This document shows positions 8,927 to 17,229 of a DNA stretch of 64,000 nt, piece by piece (the stretch's first letter is position 1; the number at the start of each line of letters is the position of its first letter). The DNA is from Cellulophaga lytica DSM 7489 (GTDB lineage: Bacteria; Bacteroidota; Bacteroidia; Flavobacteriales; Flavobacteriaceae), in the NCBI RefSeq assembly GCF_000190595.1, contig NC_015167.1:3208501-3272500 (forward strand). The letters run 5' to 3'. The notes beneath the pieces are model-generated. The model did no database searches. It saw nothing but the letters and a program-made list of their open reading frames with translations, and was not told the DNA's origin. The position numbers were made by a program, and so were the translations under genes.

Positions 8927-9172
8927 ATGAAAATTTTACTATTTGGAATAACCAAAGATATTATAGGTTCTAGTGTGTTAGACGTTACTAACTTTACAAC
9001 CAATACACAAAAAACAGTAGGTGATTTACATACCTACTTACAGGAAAAATATCCAGATTTAAGAAAACTGTCGTCATTAGCAATTGCTGTTAATAATGCT
9101 TATGCAGAACACAATAGCATATTAAATGATACAGATGAGGTTGCTTTAATACCACCAGTAAGTGGCGGATAA
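8927..9172 (+). CDS. moaD: Molybdopterin synthase sulfur-carrier subunit MoaD
   Basis: This 81-residue ubiquitin-like protein ends in the di-glycine (SGG) that is activated as thiocarboxylate to give sulfur to precursor Z. The start codon follows the stop of iorB with a 2-base gap. The partner MoaE, which forms the synthase with MoaD, is not encoded in this operon. Activation is expected from the MoeB-like protein three genes downstream. Confidence 0.88.
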   Translation: MKILLFGITKDIIGSSVLDVTNFTTNTQKTVGDLHTYLQEKYPDLRKLSSLAIAVNNAYAEHNSILNDTDEVALIPPVSGG

Positions 9173-9186
9173 TAGTTATACAAACG

Positions 9187-9193
9187 AAAGGAG
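9187..9193 (+). promoter_or_regulatory. Shine-Dalgarno sequence of moaA
   Basis: AAAGGAG lies 4 bases before the ATG at 9198. Such a clear ribosome binding site is rare in this window. It fixes the moaA start against the upstream in-frame GTG at 9162, which overlaps moaD. Confidence 0.75.
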
Positions 9194-9197
9194 AATA

Positions 9198-10181
9198 ATG
9201 CTGATAGACAATCATAATAGAAAAATAAATTATTTACGCTTAGCTGTTACAGATCGATGCAATTTGCGTTGCAATTATTGTATGCCGTCTGAGGGAATTA
9301 ACTTTGCCAAAAATAATAAGCTTTTTACCATTGAAGAGTTGGTAAAACTTAGTGAAATTGTTGTGTCTCAGGGAATAGATAAAATAAGAATTACTGGTGG
9401 CGAGCCTTTTGTACGCAAAGACCTTATGGTTTTACTACGTAAACTAGCTGTTTTAAATGGTTTAAATGATATCTCTATAACCACCAATGCAACATTAATT
9501 GGCCCGTATATTAGTGAGTTAAAACAATTAGGTATTACCAATATAAATGTAAGCTTAGACGCTATAAATAAAGAAACCTTTAATAAAATTACACGTAGAG
9601 ATACGTATGACACGGTTTACAGCAATTTAATTAAATTAATTTCTGAAGGTTTTAATGTACGTATTAATTTTATTGTTTTAGACGGACAAAATACAGAGGA
9701 TATAATTTCTATTTTAGAACTAATGAAGCATTACAACGTTTCTATTAGGTTTTTAGAAGAAATGCCATTTAATGGAGGTTCTAAGGAGTTTTCAACCATA
9801 AAATGGGATTACAAAAGTATATTTAATCATATTAAAACTGCTTTTCCTAAAATTGAAAAATTAGAGTCTCCTGCTACATCAACTTCTATCAATTATAAAA
9901 TTAAAGGCCATAAAAGTACTTTTGGTTTAATACCGTCTTTTAGTAGAACATTTTGTGGGTCTTGTAACAGGTTGCGTATTTCTGCCACCGGAGATGTAAT
10001 TACGTGTCTATATGCCAAACCAAGCAATAATTTAAGAGCTATTTTAAGAGAAGGAAATTCTGATGAAGCTGTAAAACAACAAATTTTAAAAGCAGTAGGC
10101 AGTAGAGCAAAAACAGGATTTGAAGCTCAAAAAAAATACGATGGTATTTTTAGCAATTCAATGACATCTATTGGCGGATAA
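9198..10181 (+). CDS. moaA: GTP 3',8-cyclase MoaA
   Basis: This radical-SAM enzyme catalyses the first step of molybdenum cofactor synthesis, rearranging GTP to 3',8-cyclo-GTP. The SAM cluster cysteines are C21, C25 and C28 (CNLRCNYC). The second, substrate-binding cluster uses C253, C256 and C270. The essential C-terminal di-glycine is present (SIGG). With the start set by the ribosome binding site it has 327 residues, a normal length. MoaC, which acts next, is not encoded nearby and must come from elsewhere in the genome. Confidence 0.95.
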   Translation: MLIDNHNRKINYLRLAVTDRCNLRCNYCMPSEGINFAKNNKLFTIEELVKLSEIVVSQGIDKIRITGGEPFVRKDLMVLLRKLAVLNGLNDISITTNATLIGPYISELKQLGITNINVSLDAINKETFNKITRRDTYDTVYSNLIKLISEGFNVRINFIVLDGQNTEDIISILELMKHYNVSIRFLEEMPFNGGSKEFSTIKWDYKSIFNHIKTAFPKIEKLESPATSTSINYKIKGHKSTFGLIPSFSRTFCGSCNRLRISATGDVITCLYAKPSNNLRAILREGNSDEAVKQQILKAVGSRAKTGFEAQKKYDGIFSNSMTSIGG

Positions 10182-10214
10182 TTGCCTGAATAAACAATCT
10201 AAAACTTTTTTATT

Positions 10215-10817
10215 TTGAATAAAACGGAACTATACGGACTAGTATTAGCTGGTGGTAAAAGCACTAGAATGGGAACAGACAAAGGTGCAATTACCTACCA
10301 TAATATTCCGCAAAGAGAATATTTATACAATTTACTAGCACAACTATGTAGTAAAACGTATTACAGTATTAGAGAAGATCAAAAAAAAGAATTTTCTAAT
10401 ACTACAAATGTTATTGTAGATGAAAATAAATTTAAAGGACCGTACAATGGTTTGTTAAGTGCATATAATACCAACTCTAATGTAGCTTGGTTGATTGTAG
10501 CTTGTGATTTACCTTTGCTAGACTTAACTGCTCTACAGCAACTAATAAAAGAAAGAGATAACACTAAACTGGCAACTGCTTTTGCTACTAAAGAAAGTAA
10601 ACTACCAGAACCTTTATGTGCAATTTGGGAGCCAGAGGCTTTGCAAAAATCTGAAGCGTATTTAAATGCAGGTAATGGTAGTTGTCCGCGTAAATTTTTA
10701 ATTAATTCAGATTGTAAACTTGTGTATCCAGAACAAGATAAAGTATTGCTTAATGCAAACTCTAAAGAAGAATATGATGTTGCATTGCAAAAAATAGAAG
10801 AACAACTTGCTAAATAA
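10215..10817 (+). CDS. mobA: Molybdenum cofactor guanylyltransferase MobA
   Basis: This nucleotidyltransferase has the signature LAGGKSTRMGTDK (11-23) and the metal-binding aspartate D98 in ACDLPLL. In characterised MobA the reaction is GMP transfer from GTP to molybdopterin. The frame has an in-frame stop at 10200 and no ATG near the conserved start, so translation must begin at TTG 10215. A second, MocA-like transferase lies at the end of the operon, so the two may serve different enzymes. Nucleotide specificity (GTP or CTP) is inferred from similarity only. Confidence 0.8.
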   Translation: MNKTELYGLVLAGGKSTRMGTDKGAITYHNIPQREYLYNLLAQLCSKTYYSIREDQKKEFSNTTNVIVDENKFKGPYNGLLSAYNTNSNVAWLIVACDLPLLDLTALQQLIKERDNTKLATAFATKESKLPEPLCAIWEPEALQKSEAYLNAGNGSCPRKFLINSDCKLVYPEQDKVLLNANSKEEYDVALQKIEEQLAK

Positions 10818-10826
10818 TTATTATCT

Positions 10827-11891
10827 ATGAATATGAGGTACATTAGACAAACTGTTTTAAAGGAGTTTGGTGATGCTGCACAAGAAAAACTAGCTAAAGC
10901 AAAGGTTCTAGTTGTTGGTGTAGGCGGTTTAGGTATTCCTGTTTTACAATACTTAAATGCAATGGGTGTTGGTACTTTGGGTTTGGTAGAAGCAGATACT
11001 GTAGATATTACCAATTTACAACGTCAGGTATTGTATACAGAAGCTGAGGTTGGAGCATCTAAGTTAGCAACAGCTATAGAAAAGTTAAAAGCTCAAAATA
11101 GCAATACATTATTTAAACAGTACAATACATTTTTAGCAAAGGATAATGTTTTAGATATAGTTTCTGGTTTTGATGTGGTTGTAGATGCTTCGGATAATTT
11201 TGCTACTAGATATTTAGTTAACGATGCTTGCATTATTTTAAACAAACCTTTTGTTTCTGGAGCAATACAGGGTTTTGAAGGTCAGCTAAGCGTTTTTAAT
11301 TATAAAGGCGGACCAACATACCGTTGTTTGTTTCCTAATATGCCTTCTGCTAATGAAATACCTAATTGTAATGAAAACGGAGTGCTTGGTGTAGTGCCTG
11401 GTATAATTGGTAATTTACAAGCTTTAGAAACTGTAAAGTTACTAACGGGAGTAGGAGAGGTGTTGTCTGGAGAATTATTATTATTCAATGGTTTGCATCA
11501 AACTTATAATAAAATAAAATTTGCAGCTGTAAATAAGAATTTAAAACGTACTGAACTGGAAGATTCTTATGGTGATAATGGTTGTGCTACAGGAGCATCA
11601 ATCACAATTAAAGAATTTAAAGAGTTAGTTGATAATAATACCAATTTTCAATTGATAGATGTGCGTACTATTAATGAGTACAATGTTTATCATATTCCAA
11701 ACTCTATACATATACCACTTGCAGAGTTAGATTTTCATCTATCTAAAATAAAAAATAATACCACAACATATGTTATTTGTCAGTCTGGTAAACGTAGCAA
11801 AATAGCGCAAAACCAACTAGCAGAAAAAACTATAAATGTAGTAAATGTAGAAGGTGGTATAAATGCTTTTAAAAGCATAGAAATAGTGTAA
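10827..11891 (+). CDS. moeB: MoeB/ThiF-type adenylyltransferase fused to a rhodanese domain
   Basis: An E1-like domain (1-245) with ATP-binding loop GVGGLG (31-36) is followed by a rhodanese domain (about 262-354). The rhodanese active-site cysteine is C318 in CQSGKRS. The protein should adenylate the MoaD C-terminus and supply sulfur in one polypeptide, like the MoeBR and MOCS3 type. The structural zinc site of MoeB is degraded: the first CxxC keeps only C167 (TYRC), and near the second only a lone C253 is seen. ThiS activation is an alternative role, but the operon context favours molybdopterin. Confidence 0.85.
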   Translation: MNMRYIRQTVLKEFGDAAQEKLAKAKVLVVGVGGLGIPVLQYLNAMGVGTLGLVEADTVDITNLQRQVLYTEAEVGASKLATAIEKLKAQNSNTLFKQYNTFLAKDNVLDIVSGFDVVVDASDNFATRYLVNDACIILNKPFVSGAIQGFEGQLSVFNYKGGPTYRCLFPNMPSANEIPNCNENGVLGVVPGIIGNLQALETVKLLTGVGEVLSGELLLFNGLHQTYNKIKFAAVNKNLKRTELEDSYGDNGCATGASITIKEFKELVDNNTNFQLIDVRTINEYNVYHIPNSIHIPLAELDFHLSKIKNNTTTYVICQSGKRSKIAQNQLAEKTINVVNVEGGINAFKSIEIV

Positions 11892-13091
11892 ATGATAACA
11901 TTTAAAGAAGCATATAATAGCGTATTGCAACACACGGTAGATTACGGTACAGAACAAGTACTGTTAAAAGATGCTGTAGGTAGAGTTTTAGCTGTAGATA
12001 TTAAGGCTGATAGGGATTTTCCGCCATTTAACAGAGCAACAAAAGATGGTATAGCATTGTCTTTCTCTGCAATAAATGATGGTCAAAGTTTATTTAAAAT
12101 TGAAGCGGTAATACCAGCAGGTAACCCTACAATAGAACTTAAGGATAAAACGGCATGTGTAGAGATTATGACAGGCGCAGTTGTACCCAAAAGTACAGAT
12201 GTAGTGGTAATGTATGAAGATGTTGTAATACATAATGGTTTTGCAAAATTACAAAAACAGCCAGTTAAAGGTCAAAATATACATATAAAGGGTAGTGATG
12301 AGCTTAAGGGGGCTACTGTATTACGTAAAAATACACTAATTACTGCAGCAGAAATTGGTGTGCTTTCTGCTGTTGGCGCAGCTAAGGTATGGGTTAAAAA
12401 ATTACCTAAAATTACAACAATTGCTACAGGTAATGAGTTGGTAGAGGTTGCAGAAGTTCCGTTACCGCACCAAATACGTAAATCTAACATAAACTCTTTA
12501 TATGCGGCTTTGCTAAATGAACACATACTTGCGCAAACGTTACATTTAAAAGATAGTAAGGAGGCTATAAAAGATGCTTTAGAGGTAGCTTTGAAAACTA
12601 ATGATGTATTGTTGCTGAGTGGCGGAGTTAGTAAGGGTAAATTTGATTTTTTACCAATAGCATTAGAAGAATTAGGCGTAGAAAAAGTTTTTCATAAAGT
12701 ATTACAAAGACCAGGAAAACCATTTTGGTTTGGGGTTCAAAAAGCAACTAATACAGTAATTTTTTCGTTCCCAGGTAACCCAGCATCTACTTTTGCCAAC
12801 TACCATATTTATTTTAAACCTTGGTTAAATAAAAGCTTAGGTTTAACGGTTTCTAATAATTATGTTATTTTAAACGAAGAACTTGATAATAAAGGTAGTT
12901 TAACCTTATTTTTACGTGTTAAAGTTACTTTTACTAACGGTAAACTACTTGCAAACAGAATTATAGAAAACGGTTCTGGTGATTTAACCAGTTTGGCAAA
13001 TTGCGATGGCTTTATTTGTATAGCCCCAAACAAAAACAGTTATAACAAAGGAACTTTGGTACCTTTTATACAAACAAGGAGATTATTGTAA
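11892..13091 (+). CDS. moeA: Molybdopterin molybdenumtransferase MoeA
   Basis: It inserts molybdate into adenylated molybdopterin. Visible MoeA marks are PPFNRATKDG near the N-terminus, the IATGNEL motif, SGGVSKGKFD in the MPT-binding domain, and FSFPGNPAST. The 399-residue length is normal. The start codon follows directly on the moeB stop, which suggests coupled translation. No mogA or moaB adenylyltransferase is seen in the window. Confidence 0.92.
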   Translation: MITFKEAYNSVLQHTVDYGTEQVLLKDAVGRVLAVDIKADRDFPPFNRATKDGIALSFSAINDGQSLFKIEAVIPAGNPTIELKDKTACVEIMTGAVVPKSTDVVVMYEDVVIHNGFAKLQKQPVKGQNIHIKGSDELKGATVLRKNTLITAAEIGVLSAVGAAKVWVKKLPKITTIATGNELVEVAEVPLPHQIRKSNINSLYAALLNEHILAQTLHLKDSKEAIKDALEVALKTNDVLLLSGGVSKGKFDFLPIALEELGVEKVFHKVLQRPGKPFWFGVQKATNTVIFSFPGNPASTFANYHIYFKPWLNKSLGLTVSNNYVILNEELDNKGSLTLFLRVKVTFTNGKLLANRIIENGSGDLTSLANCDGFICIAPNKNSYNKGTLVPFIQTRRLL

Positions 13092-13092
13092 A

Positions 13093-14103
13093 ATGACGCA
13101 TGAACTTAAAAAAATTGTAACGGCTTATACTAAAGCTAAACAGCAAAATAGAAAAACTGTTTTAGCAACTGTTGTTGCCTTAAATGGCTCATCATACAGG
13201 CGTCCGGGAGTACGTATGCTTATATTAGAGAACGGAGAAACCGTTGGTGCTGTTAGCGGTGGTTGTGTAGAAAAAGAAGTAGTAAGGCAAGCTGCAACTG
13301 TTTTTACAACTGGTGTAGCTAAGGTAATGACATATGATGGTAGATATAGATTAGGTTGTGAAGGTATTTTATATGTTTTGCTAGAGCCTTTTACACCAAA
13401 CACAGTTTTTTGTGATACGTTTTGGAAAGTAGTAGCAGATAGAGATGATTTTAGTATTACATCATATTTTGAGCAAAAAGATGCTGAAAATGGTAGTTTT
13501 GGATCTGTTTTTAGTTTTTTTAATAAAAAATATGCAGTTTATGATAAGTTTCAACTTAATAAAGAACTACCTGCTTTTACTCAAAATTTAGAGCCTTGTT
13601 TTAAATTAATGATTATTGGAGCAGAACATGATGCTGTACAATTAACATCTTATGCTGCCTTAACGGGTTGGGAAGTTACCGTTTGTGTTATTCCTAAAGA
13701 AGAGAAACAATTATCAGATTTTCCTGGAGCAGAGAGTATACAAGTTGCTGTGCCAGAGCTACTAGAGGTTTCTAAAATAGATAACCAAACCGCAGTTGTT
13801 TTAATGACGCATAGTTATGTAAAAGACCTACAGTATTTATTGGCATTAAAAAAAGCACAGCCAATATACATAGGTTTATTAGGGCCAACAACCAGAAGAG
13901 AAAAATTATTAAATGAGTTTATAGAACATTATCCAGAGGTAAATGATGCTTTTTTAGATGTAATTCACGGTCCGGCTGGTTTACACATAGGAGCAGAAAC
14001 ACCACAAGAAATTTCTATAGCAATAGTAGCAGAAATATTAACAGTAATAAGAAAAACAAAACCTATACGATTAAAAGATAAAATTGGAAAAATACACAAC
14101 TAA
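13093..14103 (+). CDS. xdhC: XdhC/CoxI-family molybdenum cofactor sulfuration and insertion protein
   Basis: The N-terminal XdhC/CoxI domain contains GSSYRRPGVRM and GAVSGGCVE. The C-terminal Rossmann domain contains GLLGPTTRR and HGPAGLHIGAETPQE. XdhC proteins bind the cofactor, promote its sulfuration and hand it to xanthine-oxidase-family apoenzymes, which fits the iorAB genes of this operon. It starts two bases after the moeA stop. Confidence 0.88.
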   Translation: MTHELKKIVTAYTKAKQQNRKTVLATVVALNGSSYRRPGVRMLILENGETVGAVSGGCVEKEVVRQAATVFTTGVAKVMTYDGRYRLGCEGILYVLLEPFTPNTVFCDTFWKVVADRDDFSITSYFEQKDAENGSFGSVFSFFNKKYAVYDKFQLNKELPAFTQNLEPCFKLMIIGAEHDAVQLTSYAALTGWEVTVCVIPKEEKQLSDFPGAESIQVAVPELLEVSKIDNQTAVVLMTHSYVKDLQYLLALKKAQPIYIGLLGPTTRREKLLNEFIEHYPEVNDAFLDVIHGPAGLHIGAETPQEISIAIVAEILTVIRKTKPIRLKDKIGKIHN

Positions 14104-14112
14104 ACTATAACA

Positions 14113-14697
14113 ATGAAAATAGCTAATATTATTTTAGCTGCGGGTTCATCAACTAGAATGCAACAAACTAAACAAGTATTACCTTATAAGGATACAACAC
14201 TTTTGGGTAATGCAGTACAACAAGCAGAGGGCACAGCTCTGTTAGATGTTTATGTAGTTCTAGGTGCAAACGCAGCCGAAATTAAAACACAAATTAACGT
14301 AAAAGAAGAACAAGTTTTTATCAACCTAAATTGGAAGAAAGGACTTGGGAGTTCTATTGCTCACGGAATTGTAGAATTACAAAAACTAGACGAAGAGTAC
14401 AGTGCTGTTTTAATATCATTGGCAGATCAGCCATTAATAGACAGTGCATACCTTACTAAAATGGTAAGTCTGTTTTCTACATCGGTTAGTACCATTGTTG
14501 CAACAAACTATGGAGAAAGAGTAGGTGTACCTGCTATTTTTGATTCTCAATACTATGCAGAATTAAGAGAATTAAATGAAGATTTTGGAGCTAAAGAGAT
14601 TCTTATAAAACACGCAAGTGAAATTGTAATGGTAGAACCTAATGGTAAAGAAATTGATGTAGATACACAGCAAGATTACAACAGTATTGCACATTAA
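14113..14697 (+). CDS. MocA/MobA-like nucleotidyltransferase
   Basis: This 194-residue NTP-transferase has the signature LAAGSSTRMQQTKQ and the metal-binding SLADQPL segment. Proteins of this kind beside XdhC are usually MocA-type cytidylyltransferases that make molybdopterin cytosine dinucleotide for xanthine-oxidase-family enzymes. The assignment rests on context and on this class of signature; direct proof of CTP use is not visible. It is the last gene of the operon and is followed by a strong terminator. Confidence 0.8.
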   Translation: MKIANIILAAGSSTRMQQTKQVLPYKDTTLLGNAVQQAEGTALLDVYVVLGANAAEIKTQINVKEEQVFINLNWKKGLGSSIAHGIVELQKLDEEYSAVLISLADQPLIDSAYLTKMVSLFSTSVSTIVATNYGERVGVPAIFDSQYYAELRELNEDFGAKEILIKHASEIVMVEPNGKEIDVDTQQDYNSIAH

Positions 14698-14725
14698 AAT
14701 TGTCTGTAATCTTTAGTAAATAAAC

Positions 14726-14753
14726 AACCTCTAAATTTTTAGAGGTTTTTTTT
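14726..14753 (+). terminator. Terminator of the molybdo-hydroxylase operon
   Basis: A 10-bp stem (14726-14735 with 14738-14747) is followed by a run of T, 28 bases after the last operon gene. Confidence 0.85.
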
Positions 14754-14814
14754 ATGCTTAAAAGTGTGATTTTTTTAAGGTAACTTATACTAATATTATA
14801 AATTAAAGTTGCTT

Positions 14815-15303
14815 ATGAGCAAGGAAGAAAAATTTGTAGAGCTTATACAAAACAACCAAGGATTAATATTTAAGGTTACCACTGTATACACTAATAATAA
14901 AGCAGATCAGCAAGATCTTTATCAAGATATTGTGTACCAACTCTGGAAGTCTTTTGATAGTTTTAATAACCAATCTAAAATAAGTACTTGGTTGTACAGA
15001 GTAGCTTTAAATACTGCATTAACAAAAATTAAAAAGCACACTAAAAAACCTAAAAGTGTGCCTATAGAGAAAGTAATTGTGCAACAAGCAGAAGATTATA
15101 ACCCTATTTATGAAGAGCAATTAAAACTTGTTTATGCCCAAATACAGCAGCTAAATGTATTAGAAAAGGCCCTTATGTTATTGCTGTTAGAAGGAAAAAA
15201 ATATAAAGAGATAGCAGAAATTGTTGGTATTACCACTAGTAATGTTGGAACCAAAATTTCAAGAATAAAACAAAAATTAAAGAATAACATTTTAAAGCAA
15301 TAA
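14815..15303 (+). CDS. ECF-type RNA polymerase sigma factor
   Basis: Sigma region 2 is visible as DLYQDIVYQLWKSF and STWLYRVALN. Region 4 is a helix-turn-helix with YKEIAEIVGIT and NVGTKISRIKQKL. At 162 residues it is a minimal extracytoplasmic-function sigma factor. An in-frame TTG lies six bases upstream, but the ATG at 14815 gives the usual compact N-terminus. A four-helix membrane protein starts two bases after its stop and is the natural candidate for its signal partner. Confidence 0.9.
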   Translation: MSKEEKFVELIQNNQGLIFKVTTVYTNNKADQQDLYQDIVYQLWKSFDSFNNQSKISTWLYRVALNTALTKIKKHTKKPKSVPIEKVIVQQAEDYNPIYEEQLKLVYAQIQQLNVLEKALMLLLLEGKKYKEIAEIVGITTSNVGTKISRIKQKLKNNILKQ

Positions 15304-15305
15304 TT

Positions 15306-15902
15306 ATGAATATTGATGAAATGCAAGCTGTTTGGCAACAAATGGATAAAGATTTAAAAAAACAGAAAAAAATAACCAATACATTAGTTATGAAAATGAC
15401 ACAAGAGCGTTATAAAAACAAGTTTGGAAAATTAGCAACTTATGAAACTTTAGGAGCTTTAGTTTGCTTTGTAGCTGCTATTGTAATAGTTTTTAATTTT
15501 GGTAAATTAAACACGTGGTATTTGGCTTTGTGTGGTGTACTTTTAACGGTTTACTTTGTAACATTACCAGCTTTAGTTTTAAAATATTTGTATGCTATTA
15601 AAGCTATAAATATTGATGTTTCTAGCTATGCAGTAACGTTAAAAAAATATCTAAAGGCAAAAAATAAGCTGCTATTAGTACAACAATTAGGTATTTACTT
15701 AAATTTTGTAGCATTGTTATTAGTTATTCCTGTTTTTTCTAAACTATATAAAAACAAAGATGTTTTTATAACTCCAAATACAACTTGGTTTTGGTTAGTT
15801 CCTGTATTAGTAGTATTACTATTAGTTGTGTCTAAATGGGGATACAATTGTTATGTAAAAATAACTAGTTCTGCAGAGAACTTACTTAAAGAACTAGAGT
15901 AA
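15306..15902 (+). CDS. Four-helix membrane protein paired with the sigma factor, possible anti-sigma-like regulator
   Basis: A charged cytoplasmic N-terminus (about 36 residues, MQAVWQQMDKDLKKQKK) is followed by two membrane helices (about 40-60 and 64-90), a loop, and two more (about 118-140 and 156-177). The spacing to the sigma gene is two bases, so the two are co-transcribed. The N-terminal style resembles Bacteroidota membrane proteins that often accompany ECF sigma factors. No zinc-binding anti-sigma motif is seen. An anti-sigma role is inferred from position only. Confidence 0.75.
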   Translation: MNIDEMQAVWQQMDKDLKKQKKITNTLVMKMTQERYKNKFGKLATYETLGALVCFVAAIVIVFNFGKLNTWYLALCGVLLTVYFVTLPALVLKYLYAIKAINIDVSSYAVTLKKYLKAKNKLLLVQQLGIYLNFVALLLVIPVFSKLYKNKDVFITPNTTWFWLVPVLVVLLLVVSKWGYNCYVKITSSAENLLKELE

Positions 15903-15924
15903 CTAGCATAGCATCAAAATAAAA

Positions 15925-15951
15925 AAAAGCAGCCATAATTAGGCTGCTTTT
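15925..15951. terminator. Bidirectional terminator
   Basis: A 10-bp stem (15925-15934 with 15942-15951) flanked by A and T runs separates the convergent sigma operon and the HMA-like gene. Confidence 0.85.
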
Positions 15952-15973
15952 ATTTTTTTTTAAAATATAGTGT

Positions 15974-16237
15974 TTATAACTGAAATAATCCTCCTTTAGG
16001 AATTGCATGAAAGCCAGTTGGTTTTACTGCGTTTTCAACTTTTTCAATTTCAACTATTTCTGTAGTTTGTATTGTAATTTCAGCAGGAAAAACGTCAGTA
16101 TTTACTAATACATCTTTAATACCATTAACCGTAAGTATTGCTTCTACAACTTTAGCAACTTCTACTTGTTCTTTTGCGTTTGTGGTAAATACTTTACCGT
16201 GGTTACCAGGTATTACATTATCAGAAAGTAAACTCAT
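15974..16237 (-). CDS. Small HMA-like (ferredoxin-fold) protein without metal-binding cysteines
   Basis: This 87-residue protein contains a segment resembling the heavy-metal-associated beta-alpha-beta fold: a regular alternation around KVVEAILTVNGIKDVLVN and TIQTTEIVEIEKVENAV. It has no cysteine at all, so the CxxC of copper chaperones is missing and metal binding of that kind is unlikely. It ends KGGLFQL. The function is unknown. A -7 box lies 40 bases upstream. Confidence 0.65.
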   Translation of the reverse strand: MSLLSDNVIPGNHGKVFTTNAKEQVEVAKVVEAILTVNGIKDVLVNTDVFPAEITIQTTEIVEIEKVENAVKPTGFHAIPKGGLFQL

Positions 16238-16276
16238 TATATATGTTTTTAAGGGTGTGTATAATCAAAATATTTA

Positions 16277-16284
16277 CAAAATTA
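16277..16284 (-). promoter_or_regulatory. -7 box of the HMA-like gene
   Basis: TAATTTTG on the minus strand fits TAnnTTTG, 40 bases upstream of the start codon. Confidence 0.4.
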
Positions 16285-16398
16285 AATATTATTACCTGCA
16301 ACCTCTAATTTAATAACCTAAAAAAAGTATAACTGTTTAAAGTTTTACGTCTAAACTTATACTATACATGGTTTTAATTTTTAAATTGGTTGTGTAAT

Positions 16399-16971
16399 AT
16401 GCAAGAGTTATTGTCAGAAATAAAAAAGTGTACTGTTTGCAGTGCTAAATTGGCTTTAGGGCCACGGCCAATAGTTAGTGCCTCTGCAAAAAGCAAAATT
16501 GTTATTGTTGGTCAGGCTCCAGGTAGCATAGTGCATAACACCGGTATTCCTTGGAACGATAAAAGTGGAGAAAACTTAAGAAACTGGATGGGGATATCTA
16601 CAGAAGATTTTTATAATACAGATAAAGTAGCTATTATTCCTATGGGCTTTTGTTACCCAGGCATGGGCAAATCAGGAGATTTACCACCAACAAAAGAATG
16701 CGCTCCTTTATGGCATAAGCAAATTTTAAATGGTATTAAAAATGTACGTTTAACACTTTTAATTGGTGCTTATGCACAGTCTTACTATTTAGGAAATAAA
16801 GCAGAAAAAACACTTACACAAACGGTTAAAAATTACCACACATATTTGCCAAATTATATGGTGCTACCACATCCGTCTCCAAGAAATAATATATGGCAAG
16901 CAAAAAATAAATGGTTTGTTACAGATGTGTTACCAGAGCTTAAAATACAAGTAAAAGAAATATTAAAATAA
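16399..16971 (+). CDS. Fe-S uracil-DNA glycosylase-like protein (family 4/5-like)
   Basis: The 190-residue protein has the UDG-superfamily layout: GQAPG at 38-42 for motif 1 and HPSPRNN at 158-164 for the DNA-intercalation motif. Cysteines C11, C14, C85 and C101 repeat the spacing of the [4Fe-4S] ligands of thermophilic family-4 enzymes, including the 15-residue gap between the last two. Motif 1 is followed by SIVHNTGIPWND, so the catalytic residue differs from classical family 4. It may remove uracil or another damaged base. The ATG at 16399 is preferred to a TTG nine bases upstream. It appears monocistronic. Confidence 0.78.
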   Translation: MQELLSEIKKCTVCSAKLALGPRPIVSASAKSKIVIVGQAPGSIVHNTGIPWNDKSGENLRNWMGISTEDFYNTDKVAIIPMGFCYPGMGKSGDLPPTKECAPLWHKQILNGIKNVRLTLLIGAYAQSYYLGNKAEKTLTQTVKNYHTYLPNYMVLPHPSPRNNIWQAKNKWFVTDVLPELKIQVKEILK

Positions 16972-17054
16972 AGCTTAAAAGTTTTAAAACCATTAATTAT
17001 CAAAAAATTAACTTTGAAAAAACAGCTTAATACTAATTTATATTTTAAATTTTG

Positions 17055-17062
17055 TATATTTG
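17055..17062 (+). promoter_or_regulatory. -7 box of the cold-shock-domain gene
   Basis: TATATTTG fits the -7 consensus and would give a leader of about 160 bases before the ATG at 17230. Confidence 0.5.
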
Positions 17063-17068
17063 TAGCCT

Positions 17069-17229
17069 AAAAGAAAGTTTAAATACACAAACACGTGGTT
17101 CCTATAAATCCTGATTCTAAATCTTTTTAGACAGGTTCTTAAGCAAAAGTCGCCCATCTACGTATTTACTCCATTCCTTTTTAAAGAGCTATACAGGCTA
17201 AGTACAATTCTAAAAAATAGTTAATTTTA
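17069..17229 (+). promoter_or_regulatory. Long 5' leader of the cold-shock-domain gene
   Basis: Between the -7 box and the start codon lie about 160 bases with no open frame of note and a more mixed base content than the surrounding AT-rich spacers. Long leaders that refold with temperature are known for cspA mRNAs of proteobacteria. A similar role is inferred here; no specific structure is claimed. Confidence 0.35.

Noticed and set aside
10379..11014. Long minus-strand frame opposite mobA and moeB
   Set aside because: It lies fully antisense to two well-recognised enzymes and its product is a low-complexity mirror of them.
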